Below are positions 7,653-17,852 of a DNA stretch of 43,872 nucleotides, in pieces (the stretch's first letter is position 1; each line of letters opens with the position of its first letter). The stretch comes from Enteractinococcus helveticum. GTDB taxonomy: Bacteria > Actinomycetota > Actinomycetes > Actinomycetales > Micrococcaceae. The translations under genes and the position numbers were made by a program. Where the stretch lies: the NCBI RefSeq assembly GCF_001657475.1, contig NZ_LXEY01000114.1:1-43872 (forward strand). The letters run 5' to 3'. A model generated the notes under the pieces. The model saw only the letters and a program-made list of their open reading frames with translations. It was not told the origin of the DNA and did no database searches.

Positions 7653-10463
7653 CTAAACGCGTGGTTTTTCTTGCATTTCGTAGTTTTCGATGATGTCGCC
7701 TTCGCGAATGTCGTTGAACTTCCCAAGTCCAATACCGCATTCGAATCCTTCGCGGACCTCGGTGACATCGTCGGTGAAGCGACGCAGCGAACCGACTGTG
7801 AGGTCTTCGCTGACCACTTTGCCATCGCGCACCAAACGGGCTGTGGCGTTTCGACGGATGAGACCGGATTCGACCATCGAACCGGCAATGGTACCGGCCT
7901 TGGAGGAACGGAAGATTTCGCGGACTTCGGCACGGCCGATCACGACTTCTTCGTATTCCGGTTTCAGCATGCCTCGCAGGGCCTGTTCTACGTCGTCGAT
8001 GACATCGTAGATGACCGTGTAGAAGCGCATGTCGACGCCTTCTTCATCCGCCATTTCCGCAACACGTTCTGCGGGGCGTACGTTGAAGCCGATGATGATC
8101 GCGTTGTCGACGGTGGCCAGGTTGACGTCGTTCTGGGTGATCGCACCGACACCGCGGTGGATGACACGCAGTTGAACTTCGTCTTTGCCGCCCACATCGA
8201 TCTGCATGAGCGTATCTTCGAGTGCTTCCACGGGGCCGGATGCGTCACCTTTGATGATGAGGTTGAGCGTATCCAGTTTGCCTTCGGCAACTGCCTGGTC
8301 GAACTCTTCCAGCGTGATGCGCTTGCGTCGACGCGCCAGGGTGGCGTTACGCTTGGCGGTCTCACGACGTTCAGCAATCTGACGTGCAGTACGTTCATCT
8401 TCGGTAACCAGGAAGACATCGCCTGCCCGTGGCACGGATGACAGGCCAAGGACCTGTACCGGACGGGATGGTAGGGCTTTGTCGACTGGGTCGCCGTATT
8501 CGTCGAACATCGCACGGACGCGACCGTGAGCATCGCCCACAACCATGTTGTCGCCAACGCGCAGGGTACCGGTCTGGACCAACACGGTGGCAACGGGGCC
8601 ACGGCCTCGGTCGAGGTTGGCTTCAATTGCCACACCGCGGGCGCCACGTTCTGGGTTAGCGGTCAGTTCCAGCGCTGCATCAGCGGTCAGCAAGATCGAT
8701 TCCAGCAGACCGTCAATGTTGAGCTTCTGCAGGGCCGAGATTTCCACGAACATGGTGTCGCCACCGTATTCTTCTGGAACAACGCCGTATTCGGAGAGTT
8801 CACCGCGGATACGATCCGGGTTCGCGCCTTCCTTATCAACCTTGTTGATCGCAACCACGATGGGCACTTCGGCCGCTTTAGCGTGGTTGAGTGCTTCAAC
8901 GGTCTGGGGCATGACTCCGTCGTCAGCGGCTACAACGAGCACGGCGATGTCGGTGACTTTTGCACCACGGGCACGCATAGCGGTAAACGCTTCGTGGCCC
9001 GGGGTGTCAATGAAGGTCAGCGTGCGCTGTTTGCCCTCGTGGGGCACTTCTACCTGGTATGCACCAATGTGCTGGGTAATGCCGCCGGCTTCCGACTCGC
9101 GAACTCGTGCAGAACGGATGGCGTCCAGCGTGCGAGTTTTACCATGGTCGACGTGACCCATGACCGTGACGACTGCTGGGCGTGCTTCCTGGTCTTCTGC
9201 GGCTTCTTCCTCATCGAGATCGATGTCGAAGGCGTCGAGAATTTCACGGTCTTCTTCTTCTGGGGAAACAATCTCGACTTTGTAGCCGATTTCATCGCCC
9301 AGGACCGCAAAGGTGTCTTCGTCCAGAGACTGGTTGGCAGTTGCCATTTCACCCAGGTGGAACAGCACAGTTACCAGTGCTGCCGGATCTGCCTTGATAC
9401 GCTCGGCTAGATCGGCGATCGAAGAGCCACGACGTAGGCGGATGACGGTATCGCCGTCACCCTTTGGTACCTTGACGCCACCGATAACCGGTGCCTGTTG
9501 CTGTTGCTCTTCACGACGTGCACGCTTCTTCGAACGACGGCGACCAGTTTGTGGACCGCGACCGAATGCACCCTGTGCGGAACCCCGACCGGGGCCACGG
9601 CGTGGGCCGCCACCACCTGGTGCGCCTCCGCCACCTCGACGTGGGCCAGCTCCGCGACCGGCATCTGCCGGGGTGGGTGGAGTGATCTGGCCTGGCATCA
9701 TGGCCGGCGATGGGCGTGGACCGGATGGGCGTGGCTGCTGTGGAGCCGGTTTGCCTGCTGGTTTGACTCCTGGTTTCGGAGCACCCTTGCTTCGTGGACC
9801 AGGTTTTGGTCCGCCACGGCCTGGGGCTGGACGTGGTCCTCCCCCGCGCTGTTCTTGACGCATCCCCTGTTGCGGTGCAAATGGGTTATTACCTGGTCGT
9901 GGAGCACCACCGCGTGGGCCAGGACGTGGCGCAGCGGTATCTTCCTTGGATTGGAATGGGTTATTACCAGGGCGTGGAGCAGGCGGTTTTGGTCCGGGTT
10001 TCGGAGCGGGCTTGCTTGCGCCTGGTTTTGGTGCAGGTTTTGCAGCTGGGGTTGACGTTTCTGGCTTTGCAGCAGGCTTTGGTGCAGGTTTCGGCGCTGC
10101 AGCCGGTTTTGGTGCTGGTGCCGGTTTATCAGCGGACTCGGCTTCTGGCGCAGGTTCAGCTTCTGGCGCAGGCTCAGGTTTTGCAACCGGTTCTGGCTGC
10201 TCAGGCTTTGGCTCAGCTTTTTCAGTCACTGGTGCAGCTGGTTTCTTGGCCTGCGGTTTTGGAGCAGGCTTCTTAGCAGCTGGTTTTGGTTTTTCTGCCG
10301 GTGCGGCCTCAGCAAATTCTGCTTTAAGACGCTTGACTACCGGTGGTTCAATTGTTGAAGACGCTGAAGATACAAACTCGCCCATTTCTTCGAGTTTATT
10401 CAGCGCTTCGCGGGATGTAATCCCAAGTTGCTTGGCAACTTCGTGGACGCGCAGTTTCGCCAC
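7653..10463 (-). CDS. infB: Translation initiation factor IF-2
   Basis: GTPase that brings initiator fMet-tRNA to the ribosome. 936 aa from a GTG start with AGGAG 4 nt upstream. Residues 1-50 form the IF2_N helical domain ([18 protein letters not shown]). A long low-complexity Pro/Ala/Lys stretch, then a Gly/Arg/Pro stretch, extends to about residue 330. A second IF2_N-like segment follows ([17 protein letters not shown]). The G domain begins near residue 435 with [16 protein letters not shown] and NKVDK. The C-terminal domains II-IV are complete. The long N-terminal linker is usual for actinobacteria. It lies downstream of ylxR. Confidence 0.97.
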   Translation of the reverse strand: MAKLRVHEVAKQLGITSREALNKLEEMGEFVSSASSTIEPPVVKRLKAEFAEAAPAEKPKPAAKKPAPKPQAKKPAAPVTEKAEPKPEQPEPVAKPEPAPEAEPAPEAESADKPAPAPKPAAAPKPAPKPAAKPETSTPAAKPAPKPGASKPAPKPGPKPPAPRPGNNPFQSKEDTAAPRPGPRGGAPRPGNNPFAPQQGMRQEQRGGGPRPAPGRGGPKPGPRSKGAPKPGVKPAGKPAPQQPRPSGPRPSPAMMPGQITPPTPADAGRGAGPRRGGGGAPGGGGPRRGPGRGSAQGAFGRGPQTGRRRSKKRARREEQQQQAPVIGGVKVPKGDGDTVIRLRRGSSIADLAERIKADPAALVTVLFHLGEMATANQSLDEDTFAVLGDEIGYKVEIVSPEEEDREILDAFDIDLDEEEAAEDQEARPAVVTVMGHVDHGKTRTLDAIRSARVRESEAGGITQHIGAYQVEVPHEGKQRTLTFIDTPGHEAFTAMRARGAKVTDIAVLVVAADDGVMPQTVEALNHAKAAEVPIVVAINKVDKEGANPDRIRGELSEYGVVPEEYGGDTMFVEISALQKLNIDGLLESILLTADAALELTANPERGARGVAIEANLDRGRGPVATVLVQTGTLRVGDNMVVGDAHGRVRAMFDEYGDPVDKALPSRPVQVLGLSSVPRAGDVFLVTEDERTARQIAERRETAKRNATLARRRKRITLEEFDQAVAEGKLDTLNLIIKGDASGPVEALEDTLMQIDVGGKDEVQLRVIHRGVGAITQNDVNLATVDNAIIIGFNVRPAERVAEMADEEGVDMRFYTVIYDVIDDVEQALRGMLKPEYEEVVIGRAEVREIFRSSKAGTIAGSMVESGLIRRNATARLVRDGKVVSEDLTVGSLRRFTDDVTEVREGFECGIGLGKFNDIREGDIIENYEMQEKPRV

Positions 10464-10645
10464 GATTCTCCTGTTCTGGCTGAATCGTGGTCTGCACTGA
10501 GATTAGTACACTACCGCGATTCTGGCCGGTCGAATTATATGCTCTGTTGTCATACACAAGACTTGGCGAGAGTGCTTCGTCGTGCGTTGTGAGCTGACTT
10601 TGATATTCATCGTTGGGCACTCATCGTGTGCTCACCGGGTATCCA

Positions 10646-10960
10646 TCAGATCTCTGACCCGCTTTCATCATTGTTCGGTGTGTTGGTATTTCCCATAGGC
10701 CACTGTTCGAGTGAATGCGCGAGCGTCTCGGTGTCGACTTGACGGCGAAAAGCTCGGGCAAATGCTCGTTTTTGCAACGCGATGGAGAAACACTTCGGGT
10801 CGGGATGCAACCAAGCACCCCGTCCCGGAAGTACACGGCGCTCATCAAGAACCAGAGATCGGGTATCACTGGTGGTGTCGAGCGCGACGCGTACCAAGTT
10901 TTTGGTGTTTGCTCGTGTGCGACATCCAATGCATAAGCGCATCGGTTCATGGCTGGCCAT
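10646..10960 (-). CDS. ylxR: YlxR family (DUF448) RNA-binding protein
   Basis: A 104-aa protein of the YlxR family, normally encoded between nusA and infB, as here. It has the family N-terminus PMRLCIGCRTR with a Cys-x-x-Cys pair and the downstream GRGAWLHPDPKCFSIALQKRAFARAF segment. The fold is known to be RNA-binding-like, and YlxR has been linked to RNase P or transcriptional control in Firmicutes. In this organism its role is inferred only from family and position. The acidic/Asn-rich C-terminal tail (about 15 residues) is poorly conserved. A gap of 182 bases without a gene separates it from infB. Confidence 0.9.
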   Translation of the reverse strand: MASHEPMRLCIGCRTRANTKNLVRVALDTTSDTRSLVLDERRVLPGRGAWLHPDPKCFSIALQKRAFARAFRRQVDTETLAHSLEQWPMGNTNTPNNDESGSEI

Positions 10961-11034
10961 GAGCCTCCATATCTGTCACACGATCGTCAACCTTTAATAG
11001 TCTAACGCAATTCGGCGCCTTGACGCCAAAGGAG

Positions 11035-12039
11035 CTAGTCTTCGGTCGTTGACTGGCCTGCAATCTGTTGTTCATAGACTGTTTCACCCATGATGTCGAT
11101 TCGCCAGCCGGTCAGTTTGGCCGCAAGTCGAGCGTTCTGGCCTTCTTTGCCGATTGCTAGGGACAACTGATAATCCGGTACAACCACCGAGGCCGAACGG
11201 GTTGCTTCATCAACACCAAAGACCTTGGTGACCTTCGAGGGCGATAGGGCTGCAGCAATGAACTTCGCTGGATCATCGGAGAAATCAACGATGTCGATTT
11301 TTTCATCGTTGAGCTCTGTCATAACCGCACGAACGCGGGCGCCCATCTCTCCAATGCACGCTCCTTTGGCATTGATACCAGGTTCGTTGGCTTTCACCGC
11401 GATCTTGGTCCGGTGACCGGCTTCGCGTGCGATAGCAGCAATTTCCACTGTGCCATTGGCAATTTCAGGGACTTCAAATTCAAAGAGTTTGCGGACCAAA
11501 CCAGGGTGGGAACGCGACAAGGTAATTGATGGGCCCTTATTACCACGTCCGACGGAGACCACGTAGGACCGAAGTCGTGTCCCGTGGGAGTAGTCTTCGC
11601 CAGGGACTTGTTCCGCCGGTGGAAGAACGCCTTCAACACTACCCAGATCGACCTGGATCATGTGCGGGTTCGAGCCCTGCTGGATGACCCCAGAAATGAT
11701 CTGGTCTTGTTTATCACGGAACTCGCCGAGAACTTGGTTATCTTCGGCATCGCGCAGGCGCTGAACAATGACCTGGCGAGCAGTTGAGGCAGCGATGCGA
11801 TCAAAACCAGACGGCGTATCGTCGAATTCTCCGATGGGTTCATCATCGTCTCCGTATTCGACGGCCCAGATGGTAACTTTCCCAGATTTCTTATCGATCT
11901 CTGCACGGGCCTTTGCGATAGCGCCGGGAGATCTATGGTAGGCCAATAATAACGCTTGCTCGATGGTCTCAATGAGCTGATCCAGTGGGATCTCATGTTC
12001 GGTTTCAAGCGTGCGAAGCAAAGAAATATCGATATCCAC
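11035..12039 (-). CDS. nusA: Transcription termination/antitermination factor NusA
   Basis: Binds RNA polymerase and controls pausing, termination and antitermination. The 334-aa length is the short actinobacterial form without the C-terminal acidic repeats of proteobacteria. The N-terminal polymerase-binding domain (1-110) contains [10 protein letters not shown]. Next come S1 (about 120-190, [21 protein letters not shown]) and two KH domains (about 200-330, [19 protein letters not shown] and [21 protein letters not shown]). It lies between rimP and ylxR in the conserved rimP-nusA-ylxR-infB series. Confidence 0.97.
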   Translation of the reverse strand: MDIDISLLRTLETEHEIPLDQLIETIEQALLLAYHRSPGAIAKARAEIDKKSGKVTIWAVEYGDDDEPIGEFDDTPSGFDRIAASTARQVIVQRLRDAEDNQVLGEFRDKQDQIISGVIQQGSNPHMIQVDLGSVEGVLPPAEQVPGEDYSHGTRLRSYVVSVGRGNKGPSITLSRSHPGLVRKLFEFEVPEIANGTVEIAAIAREAGHRTKIAVKANEPGINAKGACIGEMGARVRAVMTELNDEKIDIVDFSDDPAKFIAAALSPSKVTKVFGVDEATRSASVVVPDYQLSLAIGKEGQNARLAAKLTGWRIDIMGETVYEQQIAGQSTTED

Positions 12040-12119
12040 CAGGTTCCTCCAGGGTTTGATTCAATTGTGATTCGATTGTGAGGTGCAATTATGGCTGAAG
12101 TTTAGTCAGCGTATCTCAG

Positions 12120-12689
12120 CTACTTTAGCTGAACTTGTACCACTGCGTTGGTGAGGTGTTCGAAGTCATAGTGCACCGGTGACGCATATTTGGCGGGCAT
12201 GCCCTTCTTAGCGCCCGGTGTGATGACGATCAGTTCAACACCTTGTGCATCTACGCTGTGGATTTTTGCTTGTGTAGGTTCATCGTCGTCAATGCTGACA
12301 CTAACGATCCGTCCTAGATTCTTTTCCCAGTGGTGCTTGCGAACCAGAGGGCGATCCGTGCCCGGGGTCGAAACTTCTAAGGTGTAGGATTCAGCACCAA
12401 GTTCGGGTATTGAGTCACCTTGGGCGTCGAGTGCACCAGAAACCTCTTGAGTTATGGTCGCGATGGTGTCTAAGCTCACGCCGTTTTCCTCATCGATCCG
12501 ATCGATCACAACCGACAGGACGCGATCCCCCGGGGAACCACCAATCACAACCTCTTCACACCACAGTCCTTGTCCTTCGACGACGGCAGAGATAATACCC
12601 TGGAGTTCGGAACGTTCTATCGGATCCATCTCTGAGACGGCCGGCTTAGAATCATGGAACTTCTTTGCAAAACTTCGACGGTTTACCAT
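12120..12689 (-). CDS. rimP: Ribosome maturation factor RimP
   Basis: Assists 30S assembly. The ATG at 12689 gives 189 aa (MVNRRSFAKKF). The frame is open further upstream, but those codons overlap the divergent gene's 5' region and look non-coding. The motif YTLEVSTPGTDRPL matches the family's core, and the C-terminal SH3-like domain is present. The nearest Shine-Dalgarno (AGGAG) sits 14 nt before the ATG, which is unusually far; an in-frame ATT three bases upstream would have more normal spacing, but I have no proof it is used. It is first in the rimP-nusA-ylxR-infB run. Confidence 0.92.
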   Translation of the reverse strand: MVNRRSFAKKFHDSKPAVSEMDPIERSELQGIISAVVEGQGLWCEEVVIGGSPGDRVLSVVIDRIDEENGVSLDTIATITQEVSGALDAQGDSIPELGAESYTLEVSTPGTDRPLVRKHHWEKNLGRIVSVSIDDDEPTQAKIHSVDAQGVELIVITPGAKKGMPAKYASPVHYDFEHLTNAVVQVQLK

Positions 12690-12770
12690 AATGCGGGGAT
12701 GTGCTCCTAGAAGTAGCGGTACACCATTTGTAGCAATCTTGGGAATGCTTTGGTGTAGTTGAGCAGAACT

Positions 12771-13481
12771 ATGACACAATACCAAGTTGTGATGTCCAAA
12801 GAAATGACCGGTTCAACCACTCAACCAAAACCAAGGCTTTGGCGTGCTGTCGTTCTGGTGATCGCGCTTGCGGCGCTGATCGGATTAGGCATCTGGGTGG
12901 GAGCTGGTTTTCTTAAAACCTCTGACAGCGTCACTCAACAATCCAGTGAGCTGACTCCGGTACAGCACACACAGGAATTGAAGCGTACGATGCGCATTTC
13001 TGCAGCATCCGATATAACGCTGCCGAATATTGATTCTATTCCCGACGCAGCCCAAGGTGCAGAGCCATTTGCATGTGGTTCTCGCTTTGCCAATGCCGTC
13101 GATGACGCAGTGGTACAGCTCTATGGTGTTGATTATCTGTCGACGATCGGTGGCGCTCGACTCGTCGACACACAAACCTGGCGCACTGTACAGGCCCAGG
13201 CCCAAGACAGCGCCCAAGCATTGCAGCGGTTGTTTCCAGACAACTGCATTCCACAAGTCCCTGTGACCTTTGAAGTTGACGACGAATTACGCTTCGCTGA
13301 TGCCATTGGGACTCGACATATGTTGAAAATGTCCGATGAACTCATCGAAGAATGGTCACAGATGTATCTGCTGGCAGAAACACCTCAGCAGCGAGATATT
13401 GCGCTAGCCGGACTGTGGCAGATGATTCAGTGGGAGTCCAGCTGGCATCCCGGTGGATCGCCTTTTGCGTTCGAGTTCTGA
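12771..13481 (+). CDS. Membrane-anchored protein with a DUF4439 (ferritin-like) type domain
   Basis: About 236 aa from an ATG at 12771; TTG at 12759 and ATGs at 12792 and 12804 are also possible, and none has a strong ribosome binding site. One N-terminal transmembrane segment (VVLVIALAALIGLGIWVGAGF) would place the rest outside the cell. The C-terminal 140 residues are helical. They show a pattern I associate with DUF4439 proteins encoded between rimP and proS in Micrococcaceae: VVQLYGVDYLSTIGGARL, then a Leu/Pro-rich link, then WSQMYLLAETPQQRDIALAG. It has no visible metal-ligand set. It is on the opposite strand to both neighbours, as in relatives. The family call is moderate and the function unknown. 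Confidence 0.6.
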   Translation: MTQYQVVMSKEMTGSTTQPKPRLWRAVVLVIALAALIGLGIWVGAGFLKTSDSVTQQSSELTPVQHTQELKRTMRISAASDITLPNIDSIPDAAQGAEPFACGSRFANAVDDAVVQLYGVDYLSTIGGARLVDTQTWRTVQAQAQDSAQALQRLFPDNCIPQVPVTFEVDDELRFADAIGTRHMLKMSDELIEEWSQMYLLAETPQQRDIALAGLWQMIQWESSWHPGGSPFAFEF

Positions 13482-13522
13482 TTTTGATGCGCTCTATCGA
13501 AGTGCTGACCGGTTCTACATGC

Positions 13523-13560
13523 AGCGCAGGCAGCCACCTGGACTGGTAACTGCCTGCGCT
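13523..13560. terminator. Hairpin between the convergent DUF4439-like gene and proS
   Basis: An 11-bp perfect stem (AGCGCAGGCAG and CTGCCTGCGCT) around a 16-nt loop lies between the two convergent stop codons. There is no T tract, so it is a candidate bidirectional terminator without a canonical tail. Confidence 0.5.
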
Positions 13561-13577
13561 GGTGGTCGGGGCTGACT

Positions 13578-15404
13578 TTAGTGAACTTGATGCTGGTACT
13601 TCCGCACCAGACTGACCACATGTTCAAACGCGTCGTCGACGGGGATATCTTCGCGAGTATCTGCCAGACGATCTTTGAGCTCGAGCGTGCCTTTGGCCAG
13701 TCCCCTACCAACGATCAGGTGGAGTGGGACACCGATCAGCTCAGCATCAGCGAATTTCTCTCCGGCGTGAGCCTTGCGACGATCGTCGTAAAGTACTTCG
13801 ATGCCGACAGCTTCCAGCTGGTTGGCGAAGTCTTCGGCGGTGGTGAAGATGTCGTCATCTTTACCGGTGGCAACGATATGCACATGAGCCGGGGCCACAT
13901 TGATCGGCCAGATCAGGCCCTTGTCATCGTGGTGGGCTTCAGCCAGGGCAGCCACAGCCCGGGAGACGCCGATGCCGTAGGAACCCATGGTCACCACGAC
14001 CTGTTTACCGTTTTCGTCGAGGACTTTCAGATCAAGCGCTTCAGCATATTTGCGTCCCAGCTGGAAGATGTGCCCCATCTCCATGCCGCGTCGGGCGGCC
14101 AACGGGCCGGAGCCATCTGGTGCAGGGTCGCCGTCACGGACCACGGTGGCTTCTAGTACGCCGTCCCAGGTGAAATCGCGTTCGGCCACAAGGCCAAAGA
14201 CATGTTTTTGGTCTTCGTTGGCACCGGTGACCCAGGCGGAACCTGCCACAATGCGAGGATCGACAAAGAATGGGATACCCGTCTCAGACTCTGTTCCCAG
14301 CATCTGGAGAGCTTTGCCATCCTGCATCAAGGTCGGGCCGATGTAGCCTGGCACCAATTTGGTGTGCTTGGCAATATCTTCGTCCGTGGCCGGTTCGATG
14401 GAGGGTTCGCCGGTGACGTCGAGCGCCTCAGCAATGGATGCTTCTAGGCGTTTCACATCGACGTCGCGATCGCCTGGCACAGCAACAACAAAAACCTGGC
14501 GTTGATCACCATCGAGCACGGCGGTCAAAACAACACATTTCAATGTGTCTGCAGCTTCCCACACGCCGTTGGCTTTTGGTGCAAGTTGGTTGGCAACTTC
14601 GACGAGTGCCGCAATGGTTGTCGACACGGGAGTGTCTTTGACTTCTGGAGCCGGGGCATCGGTGTAGTCAATGGCATCAGGTACAACAGTCGAGACCGCT
14701 TCGACGTTGGCTCGGTAGCCACCGGGTGATTCGACGAAGGTGTCTTCGCCGGCGTTGGATGGGTGAAGGAACTCTTCGGAGCGTGACCCACCCATGGCGC
14801 CTGCCATGGCTTCCACTGCGACGACGTCGAGTCCGAGGCGTTGGAAAATCTTGATATAGGCCGCGCGGTGTTTATCGTAGGCCTCATTGAGTCCTTCGTC
14901 ATCGACCGTGAACGAGTAGGAGTCCTTCATCGTGAACTCGCGGACCCGCAACAGCCCGGCCCGTGGTCGAGCTTCGTCGCGGTATTTCGTCTGGATCTGG
15001 TAGAGGTAGACCGGTAGGTCTTTGTAGGACGAGTAGTGGTCCTTGACGAGCAGGGTAAACATTTCCTCGTGGGTGGGTGCCAGGAGGAAATCGGCGCCTG
15101 ACCTGTCGTGTAGACGGAAAATCCCATCGCCGTAGTCTTCCCAGCGACCGGAAGCCTCGTAAGGTTCTTTGGGCAGTAGTGCAGGGAAGTGCACTTCCTG
15201 ACCGCCGATGGCGTTCATTTCTTCACGAACGATATTTTCGACCTTATTTTTGACCCGCAGTCCCAGGGGGAGCCACGTGTAGCCACCCGGTGCCGCGCGA
15301 CGGATATATCCGGCGCGAACGAGCAGTTTATGGCTGGCAACTTCGGCATCAGCTGGATCGTCGCGCAGCGTGCGAAGGAATAAGGTGGACATGCGCAAGG
15401 GCAC
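13578..15404 (-). CDS. proS: Prolyl-tRNA synthetase, bacterial type
   Basis: Class II aminoacyl-tRNA synthetase charging tRNA-Pro. I prefer the GTG at 15404 (608 aa, [13 protein letters not shown]) because GGAG lies 8 nt upstream and relatives begin in the same register; the ATG at 15392 is the alternative. Motif 2 is seen in [15 protein letters not shown], and motif 3 in [16 protein letters not shown]. The large insertion between motifs 2 and 3 (about residues 220-400) is the editing domain of bacterial ProRS. The C-terminal anticodon-binding domain is complete. The upstream neighbour is a lipoprotein gene with a 50-bp gap. Confidence 0.96.
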   Translation of the reverse strand: MPLRMSTLFLRTLRDDPADAEVASHKLLVRAGYIRRAAPGGYTWLPLGLRVKNKVENIVREEMNAIGGQEVHFPALLPKEPYEASGRWEDYGDGIFRLHDRSGADFLLAPTHEEMFTLLVKDHYSSYKDLPVYLYQIQTKYRDEARPRAGLLRVREFTMKDSYSFTVDDEGLNEAYDKHRAAYIKIFQRLGLDVVAVEAMAGAMGGSRSEEFLHPSNAGEDTFVESPGGYRANVEAVSTVVPDAIDYTDAPAPEVKDTPVSTTIAALVEVANQLAPKANGVWEAADTLKCVVLTAVLDGDQRQVFVVAVPGDRDVDVKRLEASIAEALDVTGEPSIEPATDEDIAKHTKLVPGYIGPTLMQDGKALQMLGTESETGIPFFVDPRIVAGSAWVTGANEDQKHVFGLVAERDFTWDGVLEATVVRDGDPAPDGSGPLAARRGMEMGHIFQLGRKYAEALDLKVLDENGKQVVVTMGSYGIGVSRAVAALAEAHHDDKGLIWPINVAPAHVHIVATGKDDDIFTTAEDFANQLEAVGIEVLYDDRRKAHAGEKFADAELIGVPLHLIVGRGLAKGTLELKDRLADTREDIPVDDAFEHVVSLVRKYQHQVH

Positions 15405-15453
15405 TTCAAGGGCTCCATTCGTCAAGGAAACATGGGGTTGTCTGGCAAGTATT

Positions 15454-16089
15454 CTACCGCAGCATTTCGTCAAGCTGATCGATCTGGGTCAGGCTCAGTG
15501 CCAGATCGGCCGGAGGTGTTGAAACGGCCGTGAGCACCCAGTATTCGTTGCGTGCCACGACCACAGATGCAGCAGGTTCGTTGGAGGATTCGATTTGGAT
15601 CTCGAAGGCTTCGTCAGTGTGATGCGTCAGCGGAGCAATCTCGTAGTTGGCAGCCTCGCACTGTTCAAGCACCGCTTTGAGGTTCTCGGTAAATGCGGCG
15701 GCATCCTCGACCGTGGTAAAGCCGAATGCAGCCAATCCTCGCATGGCGTCGGGGTTGTCTTCTTGTGCATTGGCCAGACCGAATGCTGCGACTTCCGGTA
15801 CTGCATCGGCCACTATCGGACAGTTGTGTTCCTCTGCAGACAATGTGATGGCATCCTGTAACCCGTTGATGGCCTCATCACTGATGGGTATTTCGCCGGG
15901 TTCTGGATCTTCCATGACACGAGCAATCATGCTGGCGACTTGTTCTGGAGATGCCAGATTCTCGGCGGGATCGGCCGTGACAGTTTCCGTCACGGTGGCA
16001 GTCGTTTCAGGTTCCACAGGTGCGGGCTGGTCGGTGCAAGCAGTTAAACCAAGCAGGGCCACGGCCAAAAGACTCAAGGTGCGTTTCAT
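15454..16089 (-). CDS. Lipoprotein, possible PknH_C-type sensor domain
   Basis: 211 aa. A signal peptide with lipobox LTAC (Cys18) is followed by a Thr/Glu/Pro-rich linker to about residue 45. The globular part (about 50-211) has two Cys (EEHNC and LEQC) and the pattern [14 protein letters not shown] before the second Cys. This resembles the extracellular sensor domain seen in PknH and related actinobacterial lipoproteins. The resemblance is by eye only. Its ATG overlaps the TGA of the upstream lipoprotein gene (ATGA), so the two are translationally coupled. Ligand and role are unknown. Confidence 0.7.
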   Translation of the reverse strand: MKRTLSLLAVALLGLTACTDQPAPVEPETTATVTETVTADPAENLASPEQVASMIARVMEDPEPGEIPISDEAINGLQDAITLSAEEHNCPIVADAVPEVAAFGLANAQEDNPDAMRGLAAFGFTTVEDAAAFTENLKAVLEQCEAANYEIAPLTHHTDEAFEIQIESSNEPAASVVVARNEYWVLTAVSTPPADLALSLTQIDQLDEMLR

Positions 16090-16901
16090 TGCTGGGCATG
16101 CACCGCTTCTACCACCTCGGCGAGTGTCTGGACGGCTTCATCAGCATTCTGACCGGGTTCAACCGTCATCCAAAAGACCTGGTTATCGAACCGTGCAACC
16201 ACCGTGGCGTTGGTGACCGAAATATTTTGGTCTTCGGCTTCGGGTTCGGGTACCTCATCGGGAGAAATCACGTAGTCGGGTAATGCCCCGGCGTCAGGTA
16301 TCGGTGCATCAGAGGTTTCAAAGGCTCCAGAAAGTTCACCACGAGAGGTCAACAACATGTCCTGATCGGCTTGGGCCAAGACCTCAGGTACCGATAGGTC
16401 TTCAGCATTGGCTAAACCACTAGCGCCGTAGTGCAGTGTCAACACATTCGTTTCATCGATGGTCAGATCCACGGAGTCGCACTCGCTCCACGGATTGGTT
16501 CTTGCCGTGAAGTAGTCGCTGGCGTCGTCGGCATTTTCAAATCCGACGGCGACAATGGTTTCAGCGGTGTGGGTGTTTTCACCGGTTCTGGACTGGAAGC
16601 CAACCGCAACATCGTTGGTCGTATAGAACTCTGGGTCGACAGTGCCGGCACATTCGGCAGGTTCCGGCGCATATTGACTGATTTCTGCGGCGGCATTATT
16701 CAATGATTCCAAGGCCGGGACCCCAACGGAAATGATGGCTTCTTCATCCATCACGGATTTGATGGCCTGATGAAAAATCGTTTGGGTTGGAATTTCGACG
16801 ACGGGAGGCGGGGTGACGTCGACTGAGGTTTCTTCACGGGGCTGGGAGCAACCGGTGATTATCAGTGCACCGGCGGCTATCAGTGCCAGACGTTTGCGCA
16901 T
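16086..16901 (-). CDS. Lipoprotein, possible PknH_C-type sensor domain
   Basis: 271 aa from the ATG at 16901, preceded by AGGAGG 9 nt upstream; the frame opening at 17009 runs back into the GNAT gene and is not used. The lipobox is ITGC (Cys18). After a Pro/Thr linker there is a globular domain with PAEC and WSEC cysteines and GFENADDASDYF, a pattern shared with the next lipoprotein. A Pro/Glu-rich insertion near residues 200-225 is extra. It lies just downstream of the GNAT gene. It is probably exported and anchored to the outer face of the membrane; function unknown. Confidence 0.72.
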   Translation of the reverse strand: MRKRLALIAAGALIITGCSQPREETSVDVTPPPVVEIPTQTIFHQAIKSVMDEEAIISVGVPALESLNNAAAEISQYAPEPAECAGTVDPEFYTTNDVAVGFQSRTGENTHTAETIVAVGFENADDASDYFTARTNPWSECDSVDLTIDETNVLTLHYGASGLANAEDLSVPEVLAQADQDMLLTSRGELSGAFETSDAPIPDAGALPDYVISPDEVPEPEAEDQNISVTNATVVARFDNQVFWMTVEPGQNADEAVQTLAEVVEAVHAQQ

Positions 16902-16926
16902 GGCTGCTCGCCTCCTGGACGGTTGG

Positions 16927-17838
16927 TTAAAACAATACGGTAGCGAAGCGATCAACGGTATCGAATCCCACGCGTTGATAGGTTCTGATGGCTGCGGTGT
17001 TGTAATCATTGACGTAGAGACACACCACGGGGGCTAATTCTAGAGCGCGATTGACCACTGCAGCCATGGCCGGTGCTGCGCGACCTTGACCGCGGGCTGA
17101 TGGAGCGATCCATACACCTTGAATTTGAATGGCGTCGTCGGTGACGATGCCGAAGTCAGCTTTGAACGTCACTTCGTGCTCGCCGGGTTCGATCATGGTG
17201 TAGCCCTTGGAAATCAGTTGGCGGACGCGCAGGCGGTAGCCGTTGGACCCATCGGCAAGCGGTGAATAGCCGAGCTCTTCGGTGAACATGGCTACAGAGG
17301 CTGGTAGCACAGCATCGTAGTCGGTTTCCCGTGCGTGCCGTACGTTGGGGTTGGCGGGAATTTTTGCCTGATTCGTGATGGTCATGAAGGGCTGGTTCTT
17401 GCGCAGATCGCGGGCTGTTTGACGACCGTAGCGCAGCACCTCCCAGATCCCTTCAACAGCGGACTGTGGGCCGAAGATGGAACCAAAATGCTCATCGAGG
17501 GCCACTAGGGCCTGACCGAAGTAGGTCCCGTAGTCCGAGCTGGAGGTTACTGGGACAATATTCGCCCCAGCCCAGCAGGCAGCCACGAGCCGGTCTTGGT
17601 GGGTGGGGTCACAGATCCCCAAAAAGATCCCGCGGGCGAATCCACCGATCGGACCGGCGCGGCGTCCGGTGTCCAGGATGGATTGCACATAGGCGTTTGT
17701 GACCGGGTTTTGAGCGATCAAGTCGCGGAGGGCCGTGGTGTCCGAGTTGGCAAGAATGCGTACGGTGTCACCGGTTGCATGGACGACAGCCTCTTCGGCG
17801 TCAAGCAACCAACGAAGTGTCCGGGTCAAATGCCGCAC
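16927..17838 (-). CDS. GNAT family N-acetyltransferase
   Basis: 303 aa from a GTG at 17838 with AAAGG six bases upstream. The frame open to 18021 overlaps rseP and is not coding there. The C-terminal GNAT domain shows the acetyl-CoA loop in APSARGQGRAAPAMAAVVNRAL, then YVNDYNTAAIRTYQRVGFDTV, typical of motifs A and B. The N-terminal 130 residues form the DUF4081-like region found in the homologue beside rseP in mycobacteria (Rv2867c type). It lies 14 bp downstream of rseP, where ispG usually intervenes. The substrate is unknown. Confidence 0.88.
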   Translation of the reverse strand: MRHLTRTLRWLLDAEEAVVHATGDTVRILANSDTTALRDLIAQNPVTNAYVQSILDTGRRAGPIGGFARGIFLGICDPTHQDRLVAACWAGANIVPVTSSSDYGTYFGQALVALDEHFGSIFGPQSAVEGIWEVLRYGRQTARDLRKNQPFMTITNQAKIPANPNVRHARETDYDAVLPASVAMFTEELGYSPLADGSNGYRLRVRQLISKGYTMIEPGEHEVTFKADFGIVTDDAIQIQGVWIAPSARGQGRAAPAMAAVVNRALELAPVVCLYVNDYNTAAIRTYQRVGFDTVDRFATVLF

Positions 17839-17852
17839 GGTCACCCTTTCGG

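Noticed and set aside
9400..10300. Long repetitive open frames on both strands
   Set aside because: They mirror the Pro/Ala/Lys and Gly/Arg low-complexity linker of IF-2; the biased codons open other frames. No independent gene or CRISPR-like array is supported.
10464..10645. Possible small gene between infB and ylxR
   Set aside because: The open frames here overlap the infB start or run antisense, lack ribosome binding sites and show no recognisable protein; no terminator was seen either.
12690..12785. Longer N-terminus for rimP
   Set aside because: The extra residues are not like other RimP proteins, and the stretch overlaps the divergent gene's start region.
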